A DNA stretch of 64,000 nt from Platycnemis pennipes (lineage: Eukaryota; Arthropoda; Insecta; Odonata; Platycnemididae): contig OW121856.1 in the NCBI GenBank assembly GCA_933228895.1, forward strand, positions 108,165,027-108,229,026, read 5' to 3'. Shown in pieces: positions 1-10,200 of the stretch. The position numbers and the translations under genes were made by a program. Numbering within the stretch: the stretch's first letter is position 1; each line of letters opens with the position of its first letter. Under the pieces are notes generated by a model that was given only the letters and a program-made list of their open reading frames with translations, was not told the DNA's origin and did no database searches.

Positions 1-575
1 GAGGCTGGTTTAATATTCTTTTTTTATCGTATTAAGATGTATTCTACTGATGGTTATCAGCTGACTTTCATAATTCAATTGCTGCGTTTCTTGATTCCAA
101 GAAATTTTAGAAATAATTCATTACAAAATAAAAAAATCGTGTCTGAGGCTGGTTTAATATTCTTTTTTATCGTATGAAGATGTATTCTACCGATGTTTTT
201 CAGCTGAATTTCATAATTTAATTACTGCCTTTCTTGATTCCAAGAAATTTTAGAAATAATTCATTACAAAATAAAAAAATCGTGTCTGAGGCTGGTTTAA
301 TATTCTTTTTTTATCGTATTAAGATGTATTCTAGCGATGTTTTTCAGCTGAATTTCATAATTTAATTACTGCGTTTCTTGATTCCAAGAAATTTTAGAAA
401 TAATTCATTACAAAATAAAAAAATCGTGTCTGAGGCTGGTTTAATATTCTTTTTTTATCGTATAAGGATGTTTCCTACCGATGTTTTTCAGCTGAATTTC
501 ATAATTTAATTACTGCATTTCTTGATTCCAAGAAATTTTAGAAATAATTCATTACAAAATAAAAAAATCGTGTCT

Positions 576-720
576 GAGGCTGGTTTAATATTCTTTTTTT
601 TATTGTATTAAGATGTATTCTACCGATGTTTTTCAGCCGAATTTCATAAATTAGTCACTGCGTTTCTTGATTCCAAGAAATTTTAAAAATAATTCATTAC
701 AAAATAAAAAAATCGTGTCT
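576..720 (+). repeat. Variant monomer type D (CAGCCGAATTTCATAAATTAGTCACTG)
   Basis: Diagnostic change block: CAGCCGAAT breaks the 10-bp palindrome and ATAAATTAGTCACTG replaces ATAATTTAATTACTG. This copy also has an extra T in the T-tract and TATTGTATT instead of TATCGTATT. The type occurs throughout both halves of the window, often followed by a type B (CTAGCGATG) or type C monomer in the left half and preceded by GTATAGGATG or TTTTTTAGCCG in the right half. Confidence 0.85.
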
Positions 721-864
721 GAGGCTGGTTTAATATTCTTTTTTTATCGTATTAAGATGTATTCTAGCGATGTTTTTCAGCTGAATTTCATAATTTATTT
801 ACTGCGTTTCTTGATTCCAAGAAATTTTAGAAATAATTCATTACAAAATAAAAAAATCGTGTCT

Positions 865-1008
865 GAGGCTGGTTTAATATTCTTTTTTTATCGTATTAAG
901 ATGTATTCTACCGATGTCTTTCAGCTGAATTTCATAATTTATTTACTGCGTTTCTTGATTCCAAGAAATTTTAGAAATAATTTATTGCTAAATAAAAAAA
1001 TCGTCTCA
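865..1008 (+). repeat. Variant monomer type C (TTTATTGCTAAATAAA / CGTCTCAGAGG)
   Basis: Diagnostic changes are GATGTCTTTCAG, TTTATTTACTG (loss of the in-frame TAA), TTTATTGCTAAAT in place of TTCATTACAAAAT, and CGTCTCAGAGGCTGGTTGA at the junction with the next monomer. The type recurs across the window (for example ending near 4907, 7211, 9083, 14836, 18999, 19719, 26196, 38570, 50215, 54235, 56825, 60855, 62440). It ends the three-monomer open stretches because its junction gives GGT TGA. Confidence 0.85.
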
Positions 1009-1152
1009 GAGGCTGGTTGAATATTCTTTTTTTATCGTATTAAGATGTATTCTACCGATGGTTTTCAGCTGACTTTCATAATTTAATTACTGCGTTTCTT
1101 GATTCCAAGAAATTTTAGAAATAATTTATTGCTAAATAAAAAAATCGTGTCT

Positions 1153-1296
1153 GATGCTGGTTTAATATTCTTTTTTTATCGTATTAAGATGTATTCACCC
1201 GATGTTTTTCAGCTGAATTTCATAATTTAATTACTGGGTTTCTTGATTCCAAGAAATTTTAGAAATAATTTATAGCTAAATAAAAAAATCGTGTCT
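1153..1296 (+). repeat. Variant monomer type F (TATTCACCCGATG)
   Basis: TATTCACCCGATG replaces TATTCTACCGATG, usually with GATGCTGG or GAGGCATG at the start and often next to TTTATTGCTAAAT. It occurs in both halves (for example near 7383, 9402, 10260, 12266, 12420, 15725, 19175, 22197, 29690, 41330, 57000, 61030). Confidence 0.8.
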
Positions 1297-1440
1297 GAGG
1301 CTGGTTTAATATTCTTTTTTTATTTTATTAAGATGTATTCTACCGATGTTTTTCAGCTGAATTTCATAATTTATTTACTGGGTTTCTTGATTCCAAGAAA
1401 TTTTAGAAATAATTCATTATAAAATTAATAAATCGTGTCT

Positions 1441-1583
1441 GAGGCTGATATAATATTCTTTTTTTATCGTATTAAGATGGACTCTACCGATGGTTTTCAG
1501 CTGAATTTCATAATTTAATTACTGCGTTTCTTGATTCCAAGAAATTTCAGAAATAATTCATTACAAAATAAAAAATCGTGCCT
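1441..1583 (+). repeat. Variant monomer type G (GCTGATATAATATTC / GATGGACTCTACCGATGG)
   Basis: Two linked diagnostics, GCTGATATAATATTC and GATGGACTCTACC, mark this type. It recurs at about 2734, 5185, 7631, 10796, 16260, 16830, 20140, 21150, 24030, 27050, 29070 and 40715, and I do not see it after about 40.85 kb. A partly related form with GTTTAATGTACTTT or GTTTAATATACTTT plus GATGGACTC or GATAGACTC occurs near 12820, 15550, 21590 and 22740. Confidence 0.8.
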
Positions 1584-2158
1584 GAGGCTGGTTTAATATT
1601 CTTTTTTTATCGTATTAAGATGTATTCTACCGAGGTTTTTCAGCTGAATTTCATAATTTAATTACTGCGTTTCTCGATTCCAAGAAATTTTAGAAATAAT
1701 TCATTACAAAATAAAAAAATCGTGTCTGAGGCTGGTTTAATATTCTTTTTTTATCGTATAAGGATGTATTCTACCGATGTTTTTCAGCCGAATTTTATAA
1801 ATTAGTCACTGCGTTTCTTGATTCCAAGAAATTTTAGAAATAAATCATTACAAAATAAAAAAATCGTGTCTGAGGCTGGTTTAATATTCTATTTTTATCG
1901 TATTAAGATGTATTCTACCGATGTTTTTCAGCTGAATTTCATAATTTAATTACTGCATTTCTTGATTCCAAGAAATTTTAGAAATAATTTATAACAAAAT
2001 AAAACAAATCGTCTCGGGCTGGTTTAATATTCTTTTTTTATCGTATAAAGGTGTATTCTACCGATGTTTTTCAGCTGAATTTCATAATTTAATTACTGCG
2101 TTTCTTGATTCCAAGAAATTTTAGAAATAATTCATTACAAAATAAAAAAATCGTGTCT

Positions 2159-2302
2159 GAGGCTGGTTTAATATTCTTTTTTTATCCTAATAAGTTGTGT
2201 TCCACCGATATTTTTCAGCTGAATTTCATAATTTATTTACTGCCTTTCTTGATTCCAAGAAATTTTAGAAATAATTCATTACAAAATAAAAAAATCGTGT
2301 CT
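2159..2302 (+). repeat. Variant monomer type E (CCTAATAAGTTGTGTTCCACCGATA)
   Basis: A cluster of substitutions (TATCCTAATAAGTTGTG, TCCACCGATATTTTTC) distinguishes this type from the canonical TATCGTATTAAGATG form. It is rare in the left half (2159, and the equivalent copy near 23449) and common from 25.4 kb onward (near 25460, 26480, 32660, 34100, 35825, 37407, 44305, 45750, 47470, 49050, 53510, 57680, 61710). Several copies also carry TTTATTTACTG, so the frame stays open into the next monomer. Confidence 0.85.
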
Positions 2303-2357
2303 GAGGCTGGTTTAATATTCTTTTTTTATCGTATTAAGATGTATTCTACCGATGTTT

Positions 2358-2367
2358 TTCAGCTGAA
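2358..2367. other. 10-bp perfect palindrome in each monomer (example copy)
   Basis: TTCAGCTGAA equals its own reverse complement and contains a CAGCTG core (E-box-like, CANNTG). It is present in most monomers at position 56-65. Exceptions are the TCAGCCGAAT, TTAGCCGAAT, TCAGCAGAAT and TCAGCTAAAT variants, which break the symmetry. It may be a protein-binding dyad or merely an incidental feature; nothing in the sequence decides this. Confidence 0.6.
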
Positions 2368-2388
2368 TTTCATAATTTAATTACTGCG

Positions 2389-2406
2389 TTTCTTGATTCC
2401 AAGAAA
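2389..2406. other. 7-bp-arm inverted repeat with 4-nt spacer in each monomer (example copy)
   Basis: TTTCTTG and CAAGAAA are exact reverse complements separated by ATTC, at monomer position 87-104. The motif persists in nearly all copies. Known exceptions change the left arm (GTGACTTG, GTTACTTG, GTATCTTG) or the spacer and right arm (CTTGTTTTTAAG). Its centre lies 35 bp from the centre of the other palindrome. It could form a small hairpin or bind a dimeric protein; function is unknown. Confidence 0.6.
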
Positions 2407-2472
2407 TTTTAGAAATAATTCATTACAAAATAAAAAAATCGTGTCTGAGGCTGGTTTAATATTCTTTTTTTA

Positions 2473-5400
2473 TCGTATTAAGATGTATTCTACCGATGTT
2501 TTTCAGCTGAATTTCATAATTTAATTACTGCGTTTCTTGATTCCGAGAAATTTTAGAAATAATTCATTACAAAATAAAAAAATCGTGTCTGAGGCTGGTT
2601 TAATATTCTTTTTTTATCGTATTAGGATGTATTCTACCGATGTTTTTCAGCTGAATTTCATAATTTAATTACTGGGTTTCTTGATTCCAAGAAATTTTAG
2701 AAATAATTCATTACAAAATTAAAAAATCGTGTCTGAGGCTGATATAATATTCTTTTTTTATCGTATTAAGATGGACTCTACCGATGGTTTTCAGCTGAAT
2801 TTCATAATTTAATTACTGCGTTTCTTGATTCCAAGAAATTTTAGAAATAATTCATTACAAAATAAAAAAATCGTGGCTGAGGCTGGTTTAATATTCTTTT
2901 GTTATCGTATTAGGATGTATTCTACCGATGTTTTTCAGCTGAATTTCATAAGTTAATTACTGCGTTTCTTGATTCCAAGAAATTTTAGAAATAATTCATT
3001 ACAAAATAAAAAAATCGTGTCTGAGGCTGGTTTAATATTCTTTTTTTATCGTATTAAGAGGTATTCTACCGATGTTTTTCAGCTGAATTTCATAATTTAA
3101 TTACAGCGTTTCTTGATTCCAAGAAATTTTAGAAATAATTCATTACAAAATAAAAAAATCGTGTCTGAAGCTGGTTTAATATTCTTTTTTTATCGTATTA
3201 AGATGTATTCTACCGATGTTTTTCAGCTAAATTTCATAATTTAATTACTGCATTTCTTGATTCCAAGAAATTTTAGAAATAATTCATTACAAAATAAAAA
3301 AATCGTGTCTGAGGCTGGTTTAATATTCTTTTTTTATCGTATTAAGATGTATTCTAGCGATGTTTTTCAGCTGAATTTCATAATTTAATTACTGCGTTTC
3401 TTGATTCCAAGAAATTTTAGAAATAATTCATTACAAAATAAAAAAATCGTGTCTGAGGCTGGTTTAATATTCTTTTTTTATCGTATTAAGATGTATTCAA
3501 CCGAAGTTTTTCAGCTGAATTTCATAATTTAATTACTGCGTTCCTTGATTCCAAGAAATTTTAGAAATAATTCATTACAAAAAAAAAAATCGTGTCTGAG
3601 GCTGTTTTAATATTCTTTTTTTTATCGTATTAAAAGATGTATTCTACCGATGTTTTTCAGCTGAATTTCATAATTTAATTACAGCGTTTCTTGATTCCAA
3701 GAAATTTTAGAAATAATTCATTAGAAAATAAAAAAATCGTGTCTGAGGCTGGTTTAATATTCTTTTTTTATCGTATTAAGATGTATTCTACCGATGGTTT
3801 TCAGCTAAATTTCATAATTTAATTGCTGCGTTTCTTGATTCCAAGAAATTTTAGAAATAATTCATTACAAAATAAAAAAATCCTCTGAGGCTGGTTTAAT
3901 ATTCTTTTTTTATCGTATTAAGATGTATTCTACTGATGGTTATCAGCTGAATTTCATAATTCAATTGCTGCGTTTCTTGATTCCAAGAAATTTTAGAAAT
4001 AATTCATTACAAAATGAAAAAATCGTGTCTGAGGCTGGTTTAATATTCTTTTTTATCGTATTAAGATGTATTCTACCGATGTTTTTCAGCTGAATTTCAT
4101 AATTTAATTACTGCCTTTCTTGATTCCAAGAAATTTTAGAAATAATTCATTACAAAATAAAAAAATCGTGTCTGAGGCTGGTTTAATATTCTTTTTTTAT
4201 CGTATTAAGATGTATTCTAGCGATGTTTTTCAGCTGAATTTCATAATTTAATTACTGCGTTTCTTGATTCCAAGAAATTTTAGAAATAATTCATTACAAA
4301 ATAAAAAAATCGTGTCTGAGGCTGGTTTAATATTCTTTTTTTATCGTATAAGGATGTTTCCTACCGATGTTTTTCAGCTGAATTTCATAATTTAATTACT
4401 GCATTTCTTGATTCCAAGAAATTTTAGAAATAATTCATTACAAAATAAAAAAATCGTGTCTGAGGCTGGTTTAATATTCTTTTTTTTATTGTATTAAGAT
4501 GTATTCTACCGATGTTTTTCAGCCGAATTTCATAAATTAGTCACTGCGTTTCTTGATTCCAAGAAATTTTAAAATTAATTCATTACAAAATAAAAAAATC
4601 GTGTCTGAGGCTGGTTTAATATTCTTTTTTTATCGTATTAAGATGTATTCTAGCGATGTTTTTCAGCTGAATTTCATAATTTATTTACTGCGTTTCTTGA
4701 TTCCAAGAAATTTTAGAAATAATTCATTACAAAATAAAAAAATCGTGTCTGAGGCTGGTTTAATATTCTTTTTTTATCGTATTAAGATGTATTCTACCGA
4801 TGTCTTTCAGCTGAATTTCATAATTTATTTACTGCGTTTCTTGATTCCAAGAAATTTTAGAAATAATTTATTGCTAAATAAAAAAATCGTCTCAGAGGCT
4901 GGTTGAATATTCTTTTTTTATCGTATTAAGATGTATTCTACCGATGTTTTTCAGCTGAATTTCATAATTTAATTACTGCGTTTCTTGATTCCGAGAAATT
5001 TTAGAAATAATTCATTACAAAATAAAAAAATCGTGTCTGAGGCTGGTTTAATATTCTTTTTTTATCGTATTAGGATGTATTCTACCGATGTTTTTCAGCT
5101 GAATTTCATAATTTAATTACTGGGTTTCTTGATTCCAAGAAATTTTAGAAATAATTCATTACAAAATTAAAAAATCGTGTCTGAGGCTGATATAATATTC
5201 TTTTTTTATCGTATTAAGATGGACTCTACCGATGGTTTTCAGCTGAATTTCATAATTTAATTACTGCGTTTCTTGATTCCAAGAAATTTTAGAAATAATT
5301 CATTACAAAATAAAAAAATCGTGGCTGAGGCTGGTTTAATATTCTTTTGTTATCGTATTAGGATGTATTCTACCGATGTTTTTCAGCTGAATTTCATAAG

Positions 5401-7224
5401 TTAATTACTGCGTTTCTTGATTCCAAGAAATTTTAGAAATAATTCATTACAAAATAAAAAAATCGTGTCTGAGGCTGGTTTAATATTCTTTTTTTATCGT
5501 ATTAAGAGGTATTCTACCGATGTTTTTCAGCTGAATTTCATAATTTAATTACAGCGTTTCTTGATTCCAAGAAATTTTAGAAATAATTCATTACAAAATA
5601 AAAAAATCGTGTCTGAAGCTGGTTTAATATTCTTTTTTTATCGTATTAAGATGTATTCTACCGATGTTTTTCAGCTAAATTTCATAATTTAATTACTGCA
5701 TTTCTTGATTCCAAGAAATTTTAGAAATAATTCATTACAAAATAAAAAAATCGTGTCTGAGGCTGGTTTAATATTCTTTTTTTATCGTATTAAGATGTAT
5801 TCTAGCGATGTTTTTCAGCTGAATTTCATAATTTAATTACTGCGTTTCTTGATTCCAAGAAATTTTAGAAATAATTCATTACAAAAAAAAAAATCGTGTC
5901 TGAGGCTGTTTTAATATTCTTTTTTTTATCGTATTAAAAGATGTATTCTACCGATGTTTTTCAGCTGAATTTCATAATTTAATTACAGCGTTTCTTGATT
6001 CCAAGAAATTTTAGAAATAATTCATTAGAAAATAAAAAAATCGTGTCTGAGGCTGGTTTAATATTCTTTTTTTATCGTATTAAGATGTATTCTACCGATG
6101 GTTTTCAGCTAAATTTCATAATTTAATTGCTGCGTTTCTTGATTCCAAGAAATTTTAGAAATAATTCATTACAAAATAAAAAAATCGTCTGAGGCTGGTT
6201 TAATATTCTTTTTTTATCGTATTAAGATGTATTCTACTGATGGTTATCAGCTGAATTTCATAATTCAATTGCTGCGTTTCTTGATTCCAAGAAATTTTAG
6301 AAATAATTCATTACAAAATGAAAAAATCGTGTCTGAGGCTGGTTTAATATTCTTTTTTATCGTATTAAGATGTATTCTACCGATGTTTTTCAGCTGAATT
6401 TCATAATTTAATTACTGCCTTTCTTGATTCCAAGAAATTTTAGAAATAATTCATTACAAAATAAAAAAATCGTGTCTGAGGCTGGTTTAATATTCTTTTT
6501 TTATCGTATTAAGATGTATTCTAGCGATGTTTTTCAGCTGAATTTCATAATTTAATTACTGCGTTTCTTGATTCCAAGAAATTTTAGAAATAATTCATTA
6601 CAAAATAAAAAAATCGTGTCTGAGGCTGGTTTAATATTCTTTTTTTATCGTATAAGGATGTTTCCTACCGATGTTTTTCAGCTGAATTTCATAATTTAAT
6701 TACTGCATTTCTTGATTCCAAGAAATTTTAGAAATAATTCATTACAAAATAAAAAAATCGTGTCTGAGGCTGGTTTAATATTCTTTTTTTTATTGTATTA
6801 AGATGTATTCTACCGATGTTTTTCAGCCGAATTTCATAAATTAGTCACTGCGTTTCTTGATTCCAAGAAATTTTAAAATTAATTCATTACAAAATAAAAA
6901 AATCGTGTCTGAGGCTGGTTTAATATTCTTTTTTTATCGTATTAAGATGTATTCTAGCGATGTTTTTCAGCTGAATTTCATAATTTATTTACTGCGTTTC
7001 TTGATTCCAAGAAATTTTAGAAATAATTCATTACAAAATAAAAAAATCGTGTCTGAGGCTGGTTTAATATTCTTTTTTTATCGTATTAAGATGTATTCTA
7101 CCGATGTCTTTCAGCTGAATTTCATAATTTATTTACTGCGTTTCTTGATTCCAAGAAATTTTAGAAATAATTTATTGCTAAATAAAAAAATCGTCTCAGA
7201 GGCTGGTTGAATATTCTTTTTTTA
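2473..7224 (+). repeat. Tandem duplication of a 17-monomer block (2448 bp), second copy lacking one monomer
   Basis: Copy 1 is about 2473-4920 and copy 2 about 4921-7224. The rare TTCCGAGAAAT variant pairs 2541 with 4989, and the CTTTTGTTATC marker pairs 2896 with 5344 (offset 2448). After the point where copy 1 has a TTCAACCGAAG monomer near 3500, the offset falls to 2304 (GAGGCTGTTTTAAT at 3598 and 5902). The second copy therefore lost exactly one 144-bp unit. Confidence 0.88.
2879..3022 (+). repeat. Variant monomer type H (CTTTTGTTATCGTATTAGGATG, CATAAGTTAATTAC)
   Basis: A G interrupts the T7 tract (CTTTTGTTATC), with TATTAGGATG and CATAAGTTAATTAC further on. The full form recurs at about 5327, 16974, 24169 and 27637, which tags copies of the same multi-monomer block at those places. 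A related monomer near 26330 shares only the interrupted T-tract. Confidence 0.8.
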
Positions 7225-10200
7225 TCGTATTAAGATGTATTCTACCGATGGTTTTCAGCTGACTTTCATAATTTAATTACTGCGTTTCTTGATTCCAAGA
7301 AATTTTAGAAATAATTTATTGCTAAATAAAAAAATCGTGTCTGATGCTGGTTTAATATTCTTTTTTTATCGTATTAAGATGTATTCACCCGATGTTTTTC
7401 AGCTGAATTTCATAATTTAATTACTGGGTTTCTTGATTCCAAGAAATTTTAGAAATAATTTATAGCTAAATAAAAAAATCGTGTCTGAGGCTGGTTTAAT
7501 ATTCTTTTTTTATTTTATTAAGATGTATTCTACCGATGTTTTTCAGCTGAATTTCATAATTTATTTACTGGGTTTCTTGATTCCAAGAAATTTTAGAAAT
7601 AATTCATTATAAAATTAATAAATCGTGTCTGAGGCTGATATAATATTCTTTTTTTATCGTATTAAGATGGACTCTACCGATGGTTTTCAGCTGAATTTCA
7701 TAATTTAATTACTGCGTTTCTTGATTCCAAGAAATTTTAGAAATAATTCATTACAAAATAAAAAAATCGTGTCTGAGGCTGGTTTAATATTCTTTTTTTA
7801 TCGTATTAAGATGTATTCTACCGATGTTTCTCAGCTGAATTTCATAATATAATTACTGCGTTTCTTGATTCCAAGAAATTTTAGAAATAATTCATTACAA
7901 AATAAAAAAATCGTGTCTGAGGCTGGTTTAATATTCTTTTTTTATCGTATTAAGATGTATTCTACCGATGTTTTTCAGCTGAATTTCATAATTTAATTAC
8001 AGCGTTTCTTGATTCCAAGAAATTTTTGAAATAATTCATTACAAAATAAAAAAATCGTGTCTGAGGCTGGTTTAATATTCTTTTTTTATCGTATTAAGAT
8101 GTATTCTACCGATGTTTTTCAGCTGAATTTCATAATTTAATTACTGCGTTTCTTGATTCCAAGAAATTTTAGAAATAATTCATTACAAAATAAAAAAATC
8201 GTGTCTAAGGCTATTGTAATATTCTTTTTTTATCGTATTAAGATGTATTCTACCGATGTTTTTCAGCTGAATTTCATAATTTAATCACTGCCTTTCTTGA
8301 TTCCAAGAAATTTTAGAAATAATTCATTACAAAATAAAAAAATCGTGTCTGAGGCTGGTTTAATATTCTTTTCTTATCGTATTAAGATGTATTCTAGCGA
8401 TGTTTTTCAGCTGAATTTCATAATTTAATTACTGCGTTTCTTGATTCCAAGAAATTTTAGAAATAATTCATTACAAAATAAAAAAATCGTGTCTGAGGCT
8501 GGTTTAATATTCTTTTTTTATCGTATAAGGATGTTTCCTACCGATGTTTTTCAGCTGAATTTCATAATTTAATTACTGCATTTCTTGATTCCAAGAAATT
8601 TTAGAAATAATTCATTACAAAATAAAAAAATCGTGTCTGAGGCTGGTTTAATATTCTTTTTTTATCGTATTAAGATGTATTCTACCGATGTTTTTCAGCC
8701 GAATTTCATAAATTAGTCACTGCGTTTCTTGATTCCAAGAAATTTTAAAAATAATTCATTACAAAATAAAAAAATCGTGTCTGAGGCTGGTTTAATATTC
8801 TTTTTTTATCGTATTAAGATGTATTCTAGCGATGTTTTTCAGCTGAATTTCATAATTTATTTACTGCGTTTCTTGATTCCAAGAAATTTTAGAAATAATT
8901 CATTACAAAATAAAAAAATCGTGTCTGAGGCTGGTTTAATATTCTTTTTTTATCGTATTAAGATGTATTCTACCGATGTCTTTCAGCTGAATTTCATAAT
9001 TTATTTACTGCGTTTCTTGATTCCAAGAAATTTTAGAAATAATTTATTGCTAAATAAAAAAATCGTCTCAGAGGCTGGTTGAATATTCTTTTTTTATCGT
9101 ATTAAGATGTATTCTAGCGATGTTTTTCAGCTGAATTTCATAAATTAGTCACTGCGTTTCTTGATTCCAAGAAATTTTAGATATAATTTATTGCTAAATA
9201 AAAAAATCGTCTCAGAGGCTGGTTGAATATTCTTTTTTTATCGTCTTAAGATGTATTCTACCGATGGTTTTTAGCTGACTTTCATAATTTAATTACTGCG
9301 TTTCTTGATTCCAAGAAATTTTAGAAATAATTTATTGCTAAATAAAAAAATCGTGTCTGAGGCTGGTTTAATATTCTTTTTTTATCGTATTAAGATGTAT
9401 TCACCCGATGTTTTTCAGCTGAATTTCATAATTTAATTACTGCGTTTCTTGATTCCAAGAAATTTTAGTAATAATTCATTACAAAATAAAAAAATCGTGT
9501 CTGAGGCTGGTTTAATATTCTTTTTTTATCGTATTAAGATGTATTCTAGCGATGTTTTTCAGCTGAATTTCATAATTTAATTACTGCATTTCTTGATTCC
9601 AAGAAATTTTAGAAATAATTCATTACAAAATAAAAAAATCGTGTCTGAGGCTGGTTTAATATTCTTTTTTTATCGTATAAGGATGTTTCCTACCGATGTT
9701 TTTCAGCTGAATTTCATAATTTAATTACTGCATTTCTTGATTCCAAGAAATTTTAGAAATAATTCATTACAAAATAAAAAAATCGTGTCTGAGGCTGGTT
9801 TAATATTCTTTTTTTATCGTATAGGATGTATTCTACCGATGTTTTTCAGCCGAATTTCATAAATTAGTCACTGCGTTTCTTGATTCCAAGAAATTTTAGA
9901 AATAATTCATTACAAAATAAAAAAATCGTGTCTGAGGCTGGTTTAATATTCTTTATTTATCGTATTAAGATGTATTCTAGCGATGTTTTTCAGCTGAATT
10001 TCATAATTTATTTACTGCGTTTCTTGATTCCAAGAAATTTTAGAAATAATTCATTACAAAATAAAAAAATCGTGTCTGAGGCTGGTTTAATATTCTTTTT
10101 TTATCGTATTAAGATGTATTCTACCGATGTCTTTCAGCTGAATTTCATAATTTAATTACTGCGTTTCTTGATTCCAAGAAATTTTTGAAATAATTTATTG

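Larger units (their letters stand above)
1..1550 (+). repeat. Block duplicated at 6191-7740 (offset 6190)
   Basis: The series of variant monomers in this stretch (CTACTGATGGTTATCAG, then CTAGCG, GTTTCCTACCG, type D, type B, type C, GCTGACTTTC, type F, TATTTTATTAAG, type G) recurs in the same order from 6191. Landmarks agree: the three-monomer open stretch at 667 pairs with 6857, and the type G start 1441 pairs with 7631. Differences are scattered single bases, such as AGCTGACTTTC versus AGCTGAATTTC near 70. The first 1020 bases also pair with 3887-4906 at offset 3886. Confidence 0.85.
2303..2446 (+). repeat. Reference monomer (canonical 144-bp form)
   Basis: This copy matches the majority base at essentially every position and serves as coordinate reference. 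Monomer positions: GAGGCTGG 1-8, T7 19-25, CpG-containing ATCGTATTAAG from 26, CTACCGATG about 44-52, T5 53-57, TTCAGCTGAA 56-65, the TAA stop in the open frame about 76-78, TTTCTTG-ATTC-CAAGAAA 87-104, AAATTTT 102-108, CAAAATAAAA from 124, A7 130-136, TCGTGTCT 137-144. Neighbouring canonical copies follow directly at 2447 and later. Confidence 0.95.

Noticed and set aside
1441..1460. Bacterial-type -10 box (TATAAT in the GATATAATATTC variant) and TTGATT as a -35
   Set aside because: These are chance matches in 74% A+T repeats, present in many copies with no downstream gene.
2389..2412. Heat-shock element (alternating TTC and GAA blocks)
   Set aside because: TTC and GAA blocks occur, but the spacing is TTC-CAA-GAA (three bases between), not the two-base spacing of a canonical element.
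2424..2438. AATAAA polyadenylation signal in each monomer
   Set aside because: CAAAATAAAAAAA contains AATAAA by composition alone. With no transcription unit in the window it cannot be called a signal.
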